Assembly: GCA_030549495.1 (NCBI GenBank) | Contig: JAUIRK010000292.1 | Span: 372,001 to 436,000, forward strand | DNA length: 64,000 nt | Direction of reading: 5' to 3' | Source of the DNA: Nectonema munidae | Lineage: Eukaryota; Nematomorpha; Nectonematoida; Nectonematidae | Shown: one piece after another, positions 57,327 to 64,000 of the stretch | Layout: each line of letters starts with the position of its first letter | Numbering within the stretch: the stretch's first letter is position 1 | The notes under the pieces: model-generated | Database searches by the model: none | Told to the model about the DNA's origin: nothing | What the model saw: the letters and a program-made list of their open reading frames with translations, nothing else | Translations under genes and position numbers: made by a program

Positions 57327-58083
57327 TTATTATACTTTCTGAAAAAAATAACATTAATAATAATAAAAAAATTACAAAAGACAGTAGTAAAGTTAATACT
57401 AAATTTTTCAACTAAACAAAAAAATGACAAGGAACAGAGAGAAGACTATCAACAGTAGAAAAGAGACTCTTTTCCACATAAATATAAAAAACTTTGATTG
57501 GATTTTGTAGTTTTATCAAAGACCTTAACTTTTTAACGTCTTTATATTTGTTGTTGATGCAGCAATAAAGATATAAATCAAAAATGAGCCATTGCATAGC
57601 TGCAGCAACAAACTAGTTTTATACTGGCTTGTAAGCATATCATGTGGAATGAGGCATAAAAATCAAACATTAATGGCATGCATAATACTCAATCATGATA
57701 GCATGTATTCAAAGATGTGTTCAACATCAATGCGCATACTACATAAAAAATATCTTTTTATAATAGTTATGTACAGACTAGAATCATCATGGCCTGCAAG
57801 CACATCGTAGTTTGATATAGCATAGACACACATCTAAGCATATCACATGATTTAAACTTTCACAAACAGATATAGTTATATATTAGTGTTCATGTTAGTC
57901 TTTGACTCTTTGAATCAGGTGTCAAGTATACGGTAAAAAATATTCACTGACATTACATATGATATTAAGTTTTTAATTACTATATATAAAATTACCTAGA
58001 CTAAACCTGGGGGGATAATTTGCATTATTTTCCAAGGTGGAGGGGATACATCCCCTCCTATCTCCATGGTCCCTACGCCCTTG
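57327..58083 (-). mobile_element. 5' flank and terminus of the minus-strand hAT
   Basis: AT-rich leader upstream of the transposase, ending at a G/C-rich tip whose reverse complement begins CAAGGGCGTAGGGACCATGG, the usual CAGGGGCGTAGxxxx form of zf-MYM hAT ends. The opposite terminus near 54.87 kb is not clear. Confidence 0.45.
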
Positions 58084-59283
58084 TATATTAGTATACTTAT
58101 AAAATAAAAAATTTTAAATCTTCTAATATACTATTTGAATTATATTAATTAATATAAGCTTTTAAATAAAATAAAAATATAGTTGGATAAAGATGTATAA
58201 ATAAATATATTCCACAATTTAATCCAATGAGTAGAAATAACTTCCTGAATAATTTTTTATGCAAGTTTTCAAAAACTTTTTAAAAGTCAAATTTTTTAAT
58301 TTTAAGATGACATATATTTTTTTAAATTTTTTAATAGTATTTAAAAAATCAAAATTGAAAAGTTTAATAAATTAAAAATAATTTTTTTTAATTAAATGAT
58401 TATTCTTTATTGTTCAAATCCAGTTTTTCATAGTTGTAAAGGGCGGAATCAATTAAACTGGAGTTTTTGGTCAAAAAAAAAGAAAAGTTAAATTTTTTTT
58501 AAAATTGTTTTTATATGAATTTCTTATTAATTTTTGAATATATATGCACTTAGTGTGTGTGTTTTTATTTTTTTGGTTTATTTGCGCGCGTGTTTTAATG
58601 ACATCGAAAAACTATATAATAAAATTATTTTTTGAAAATTGATCCTCTAGTTCATATTATTTGTACTATCTATATATCAGAAATGGAAGACATCCTTAAA
58701 TTTTGCCTACTTTCTTCTATGAAAAATATTTTTTTTTCAAATTAAATAGCTTGATTAGAATTTTTCTGAATAATAAAATTAACATTTATATGTAAGTTAT
58801 GCTTCAGATAGCTATCTCTTTCTATTTTTTCGTAACTGACCTTTATTTTTGTAGCTCATTTTTGACTTATCAGCCAAAATGAAATGAAATAATTTATTGA
58901 TATACCTTTCAGAAGAAAAAATTTTAGTTGATCAATATTTTGTATCATTTAATTTATATGATATCACTGCAATTAACTTTTATTATTTTATTTTGATAAA
59001 GTTGGTGGAATTTGTGTCTTCACTGAAAAAAAACTTGTTTGTTTATGTTAACTGTAGTTATAATCCATGCTATTTTATTCTTTGTAAATAGTTCTCAATA
59101 TTTTTTATGCAGTTTTTTTCTATATAATTTTTCATAACTAATAAGAAACATCAACGTTGGATTGTGTTTTGCATTTTTAAAATCTTCATATATCATATTT
59201 TTTCAACTATAAAAGTGATATATATGTTTGTAAAGTTATTCTTATTTTTCAAATATTAAAGTATTTTTTAAACTCATTATGTC
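58084..59283. other. AT-rich, nothing recognised
   Basis: No gene. The plus frame at 58897-59091 is hydrophobic low-complexity sequence. Confidence 0.4.
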
Positions 59284-60239
59284 TACTAGAAAGACAAAGT
59301 GGTCAAAATGACCACCTGTCAGACTTTGTATCACAAACACACTAGGATAGTCATAATGAAATTAGCCAAGATACTTATACTTTTAATATAAGCATTCAAG
59401 CAATCAATTAGTCATTTTGATTGATTTATATTGATTTTGTTTTTTGCTACACGATTCTATATACCTACAAAGACAAAATGGTCATTTTGACATTTTACAC
59501 TGTGATTAATACTTTATCAATTATTTTTCATCATTGCATATCTTTTTTTGCTATCATCATTTAGTTTTATCATTTAAAATGCATACACCAAAATCAGAAA
59601 GAGTAGCTGCTAAAAATGCTTTGTTGTTTATTCAAAGTATTGAAGAAGAGAATTCTGGATCAGAATTTTTTTCTAATAAAAGTGATAAAGAAAACGACAA
59701 TGATTTTGAAAGTTTCGATCACTCTGAAACTTCTAATGTTTCTACAGAAGTTGAAGAATGTGAAGCATCAAGTTTTACTGCTTTGATGGGTAGAGATGGG
59801 ACAATCTGGTCTGAGTCACCAAACTTCAATCTGCAAGGAAGATTACAGCTTGGATATTATATAAAAAAGTTAATGATTCTTCTATTTTTCGTCGAAATTT
59901 CATTTTGAAACTGGTTGAAGAACTAATTGTTATTAGCTCTCAAAGTTTAGACATGTCTTCTGACGATACAAGCTTCACTGATTTAAGGCTAACTTCATCT
60001 ACAAGAAAGCTTTGCTAAACTAAAGAGTGCAGAAACAGAACTATTGAAAGATGTGGGAAATATGCATGTGGAAAATGCGTTTCCAAAAAAGATATATGTA
60101 AAAATCTTACAAAAAGTAAAATCATCCTTTTATCAATTTACAATAAGTAAATAAATTTTTTTTTTTATAATTTTTAGAAAAGGGTTCATTTTGACCCTTT
60201 TTTCTTTTTAGTTATACCTTTATTTCCGTCTTTCTAGTG
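59284..60239 (+). mobile_element. internally deleted piggyBac element, about 0.96 kb
   Basis: The ends are CTACTAGAAAGAC (left) and GTCTTTCTAGTG (right), the right one followed by TTAA (60240-60243). Words such as GGTCAAAATGACC repeat near the left end and GGGTTCATTTTGACCC near the right. Inside, 59579-59908 codes for an acidic piggyBac N-terminus (MHTPKSERVAAKNALLFIQS... to WSESP), and 60030-60150 for the cysteine-rich C-terminus (KECRNRTIERCGKYACGKCV). The whole DDE core is missing, so it could move only if helped by another copy. The left TTAA has decayed. Confidence 0.65.
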
Positions 60240-61810
60240 TTAAATAGCAATCACAAGACAACGCTTCGTTCTAATCCTTTTTTTTGAAATTTGGTTACAT
60301 TGATAATATCAATATAATGAGCAGGCTATTTTATAAGCTTATTTCAGTTAGGCAAATGAAATTGCTATTTTTTAAAAGTTTGGAAAATGAATAATCTATT
60401 TTAAAACTAATTTTCTTAAATGAAAGTAATATTGACATGAAACCTATAATCTTTTGTTCCACTGATGGAGCTTCAGGGGCATAGCCAGGATTTTTAAAGT
60501 GGTACGCTAGAAGTAAGCAGGTAGAAGTACCTATGGGACGACACTTTTAAAATTGAATAAAAATATCACAAATAGTATACATTTCATTAAATAAAGAATT
60601 TCTTTTAAGATCATTAATCATATCATGAGGAGACTAATTTAAAGAAGCTCCATTCTTTTTTGTTTAGTATTAGCGAATTCTCGAACCGCTCTTGGAATGT
60701 CTATAGGATGAGCTTTCTGGCAGGGGCGCACATCCTTAAAATTATTGGGCTGGGGTGAATTTTTTTTGTTGCAATTTTTAAAATTACTGGTCTGGAAATA
60801 CCACGGGAGACCAAATGTTCAAGCAATCCTTTAAAATAGAGTGTATTCAGCGTATACCTAAATTTATAAGACTACTTTATATTTTTTTAAAAAATTGGTG
60901 AAATTTAAATACTATACTTCCAGCGAAAATATTTTAATTAAATTTGCATATCGCATATACACTTGTTTAAAAATATCCAAAATTGTTGGGGGCGAATAGG
61001 CTTTTCATTTGGAAATGAAGTAGTCTATCAGGCACATTACAGAAATAGATGAAAGGATATTTGATAATTGATAGAGAAAACAAATAACTGTAGGTTGTAG
61101 AGTTTTATATGAGTGAATGTAGTCTGAAGGAAAAGAGTCTACTAGACACCCTGCGATGTTTATATGAAAAAATATGATTGATTCAGGGGCGCACATCCTT
61201 GAAATTATTGGAGAGGCGGACTTTCAAGCGTCTTCCAAAAAAGACAACACATTTTTCTAAATTCGTACTGCTCTCTTGTCTATTCGATTTCATTTTTATT
61301 AAGCTTAATGTAAACTTTAACCCCCGCCGTATTAAGCTTAATGTCAACAATGAATGAGGACTTATATATAGCTTATATATATTTCAAATAAATGCGCACC
61401 ATCTTCAAATTATGTGTAGAAAAAGGGTAATAGAAAACTTGCTATTAGAATTTTTGTATTCTTTTTAGTGTATAAGAATAAGTGTAAGTTAGTTAGACTC
61501 TCAATAAAGGGTATAAAATAAAGATAAAATTGTGCAAACAAAAATCAAACAAAAAATTAAGATTGCATTACTTCATTTTTCTCAGCATCATTCAAAAATA
61601 GTTTAAAAGCTAAATTGGTGCAAGCTACAAAAAGTAAAATAACTTTTAACATTTTGCAATGATTTGCCTTTTATAATAACTTTTAAGGAAAAAAAGTTTA
61701 TCAGAAAAAGTTATAGAGTTTCACAAAAACTAAAAAAATTTTACAGCATAACTTAAGTTTTTTGAAAACTAATTTGACGTATCCCCTACAGCAATGTAGC
61801 TTCACTCTAT

Positions 61811-61965
61811 GGGTGGCATGGCAGGTTGGTTGAGATGATGGACTCAGCAGGGACGCCTCTGGATTCGATATCTCATCGATACCAATTTGTTCATAGTTTG
61901 TCATAAGCGGTACATAGGTGCCTTGTCAATGAAAACACACCCACGGTACCTTTACCTTACCTTTT
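61811..61965 (+). mobile_element. tRNA-derived SINE inside hAT copy 2
   Basis: Same head (GGGTGGCATGGCAGGTTGGT), B box (GGATTCGATATC, decayed) and tail (TTGTCAATGAAAACACACCC) as at 34150, in the corresponding position of the host element. Confidence 0.55.
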
Positions 61966-62989
61966 ACTCAAAATTGAAAAATTTGCTACATAATTAACAT
62001 AAGAGAGAAAGGAAACAAAATAAACCAATAAAGCAATTTTCACTATATTAAAATGAAACTGTCTGTTCTCAGAATAATTTCAAAATAATAAGAGGCATAA
62101 AAATGAGATAGTTTATTTGATATTTTCAAGTTTTTATAAGCAGCAAAAGCCAACGTTGAAGTAGCTAACCCTTATAGGGTGATTTCGTAACGCTTGTATT
62201 TTTTACATTTTGTAAGGAATCATAGTATACAAAAAATGGTAGTTTAATCACTTTTCATAAAATTATTTAAGTCTAAGAACACAAAAAAACATAAATCATA
62301 AAAATCATAGTATACGAGAACAAGAAAATCATTCTGTTTTTTTTGACTATTTCTGTCTACAAATAAAATTCTGACAGCTGTCATAAATAGATCCGGTACA
62401 TTTTTAACAACTGAAACATTTTGTTACGATATTATATTTTTATTATAATAATCAACAAATTTTCTTAAAAAAAGATTTAATTAATTATGTACAGTGTTAC
62501 TTACAAAATTTAACAATCGAACATTATAAAAATATCTCTGCTCAAATATTAAACAAATAGAGTATTTTTGCTTTTAAACTGAATAGCTAGTCAAAACATT
62601 CATTCCCAAATAGTAATTGAAAAAAAATTTCTTGACTTAAAAAAATTAAAGTTTTCAAATGTTACAAAATGTAACAAACGTACTGATAAAGATTAAGTGA
62701 TCTTTGTAGAAAAAAAATTTTAACGCGAGTCTGACAATATTCATTGATATAAAATTGTAACGATTGAAAACTATTTTTCTCATTTAAAAACAAACAAATT
62801 TTCATTTTTGCAAATGTTTGGTGTATTGATGGAACTAAATTTTTAGCAAAAATCTGTGATTAATTTGAATAGCTGAACTTTGGTATCATGAAAAAAGGTT
62901 CTGAAAATATGGAACTTACTCGCTAAAAACTAGTTTCTAATGAGATAAAATAGAATTATTTTTAACTCTAAATACAAATTAGAGAGAAG

Positions 62990-63200
62990 CAGTGGCATAG
63001 CTAGAAAAAAAGTTGATAGGAGGGGGAGGGTACAATTTAAAAACTTAAAAAACTTGAGCAACATTATTTATACTTTCTTGATCCTTTCATTGTAGAAATT
63101 TTCGAAAACTGGTATCGCATGAGGTGCATGGGGGCACCATGATGTACATGGGGAGGGGGGGGGGGACTGTCCCTCATGCTCCAGCCTAGCTACGCCACTT
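62990..63200 (+). mobile_element. small hAT MITE nested in hAT copy 2
   Basis: Ends CAGTGGCATAGCTAG and CTAGCTACGCCACTT are inverted repeats. Flanks GAGAGAAG (62982-62989) and GAGGGAAG (63201-63208) agree at 7 of 8. The interior includes a G-run. Its remnant end is also recognisable in copy 1 near 35205. Confidence 0.65.
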
Positions 63201-64000
63201 GAGGGAAGAGAGCTGAATGAGATAGGAGAGCTTGAGTGAAAGAAGAGAGCTTGAATGAAAGAAGAGAGATTGAATGAGAGAAGAGAGCTTGAGTGATTGA
63301 GTTTTAGCAGAGAAAAACAGAAGACAGAAAGAGAAATAGAATCACTTGGACAGAAGAAGATGAGAAAATCTTGTGGATCATCAACATGTGTTTGTTCAAA
63401 AATACTACAAGGAGACACTGTGATAAACATTGCTTACTTATTGTGTGCATATTGAAACAATGAATTATTATTATTATTATATAGCTCTCACATCGTTTGT
63501 AAAATATTTTTGATAGGAATTTTAGAGCAGCTTGGCATGATGTTTGTTTGACTCGAAAATCTGCATTCTTTCTTTTATTCCCTTATCTTACATTATTATG
63601 TATTCGAATCATCATTACACCCTATAATGCAATCATCACACATGTTTTATAAACAAGTGGCAACTCTTACTTATAGAAAATAATTGCCCCTCGCTCCCCG
63701 GATGTGCCCCTGTTTTGTGGATAAGTAGAATCGCCAAGCAAGATTATCTCTGTTGTGTTATTGTGTTTTTCAAACGTGTTTTGATGCGCTTCAAGCCACT
63801 ACAACTTCGTTCAGCTGTGCACACAGAGACTGTATATGTGACTAGTGTGGTGATTGCAGTATAGATACATGGATATAAATCCTTGCAGGTTGCATTCAAA
63901 GTTTCCAAAAGCTAGTCTGATTTTTCTTTGTTCATCTCCCACCTTGCTCTCCAACGAGTGACTTCCATTTGAAATTGCTCTTTAGTTGCATCAAAATCAT

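Larger units (their letters stand above)
60721..63712 (+). mobile_element. non-autonomous hAT element, copy 2 (2,992 bp), inserted in a hAT gene
   Basis: Starts CAGGGGCGCACATCC and ends GGATGTGCCCCTG. Flanks CTTTCTGG (60713-60720) and TTTTGTGG (63713-63720) agree at 6 of 8 positions, as expected for an aged hAT duplication. It aligns with copy 1 at 33461-35644 along its length. Differences include an extra block of about 320 bases at 61185-61505 that itself begins CAGGGGCGCACATCC, and a MITE at 62990-63200. No transposase. Confidence 0.7.
60474..64000 (-). pseudogene. zf-MYM-type hAT, 3' part, running off the window
   Basis: The left tip CAGGGGCATAGCCAGG at 60474 is a typical end for this type. 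The coding strand is minus: 63955 down to 63713 reads RWRARWEMNKEKSD, then NATCKDLYPCIYTAITTLVT, VSVCTAERSCSGLKRIKTRL and KNTITQQR, the dimerisation domain with a stop inside it. Coding resumes just left of the inserted 3-kb element near 60713. The rest of the transposase lies right of the window. Confidence 0.65.

Noticed and set aside
63068-63430. Serine/phenylalanine-rich minus-strand frame of 120 residues
   Set aside because: It is antisense to AG-rich simple repeats and a G-run inside the non-autonomous hAT.

Overview
The window is strongly AT-rich eukaryotic nuclear DNA, and most of it is made of transposable-element fossils. The introns I can place are short (mostly 49-74 bp, GT-AG). 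The protein relics resemble those of arthropods: a Dicer closest to the Dcr-1 type, piggyBac, several zf-MYM/TTF-type hAT transposases, a Tc1/mariner DDE_3 relic, and two repetitive protein families often seen in crustacean and chelicerate genomes. An AT-rich arthropod, perhaps a copepod, fits best. No rRNA, tRNA gene, CRISPR array or prokaryotic operon is visible.

Layout. At 0-6.8 kb lie a Tc1/mariner relic, a degraded arthropod repeat gene, a tRNA-derived SINE, a pogo-like fragment and two degenerate tandem repeats. From 7.2 to 22.5 kb the minus strand carries exons of a Dicer gene in the right order: helicase C (22.45-22.15 kb), RNase IIIa (17.4 and 14.97 kb), RNase IIIb (12.1-11.4 kb) and the C-terminal dsRBD (7.3 kb). 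The locus is damaged. The first RNase IIIb exon is out of frame, about 1.4 kb around one RNase IIIa exon is duplicated in inverted orientation (14.5-15.9 versus 20.2-21.7 kb), and piggyBac relics sit in two introns. A helicase-N (Walker A) Dicer exon lies on the opposite strand at 36.9 kb. It is flanked by repeats in inverted orientation (24.3-24.9 and 38.0-38.6 kb), so a repeat-mediated inversion could have split the gene.

From 24 to 41 kb there are inverted repeats, TTAA-type MITEs (one nested in another, with the matching empty site in the mirror copy), a possible solo LTR, a 2.2-kb non-autonomous hAT copy, a tandemly triplicated unknown ORF and a 28-bp minisatellite.

The best-preserved unit is a 5,063-bp CACTA/CMC-type DNA transposon at 41,437-46,499. 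It has CACTG termini, a candidate TC dinucleotide duplication and subterminal AGTAA-rich repeats. It holds an uninterrupted 795-residue Tnp2-like transposase with two N-terminal C2H2 fingers, and downstream on the same strand a six-exon gene of the SAMD3-like family whose reading frame holds across all five introns. It is inserted in an older, decayed transposon gene.

From 47 to 64 kb come another TTAA MITE, a hAT relic, two zf-MYM hAT transposases on opposite strands meeting at 54.9 kb (the minus-strand one nearly complete, with introns), an internally deleted piggyBac copy, and a zf-MYM hAT running off the right edge, interrupted by a 3-kb non-autonomous hAT that itself contains a smaller MITE. 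Apart from Dicer I recognise no host gene.
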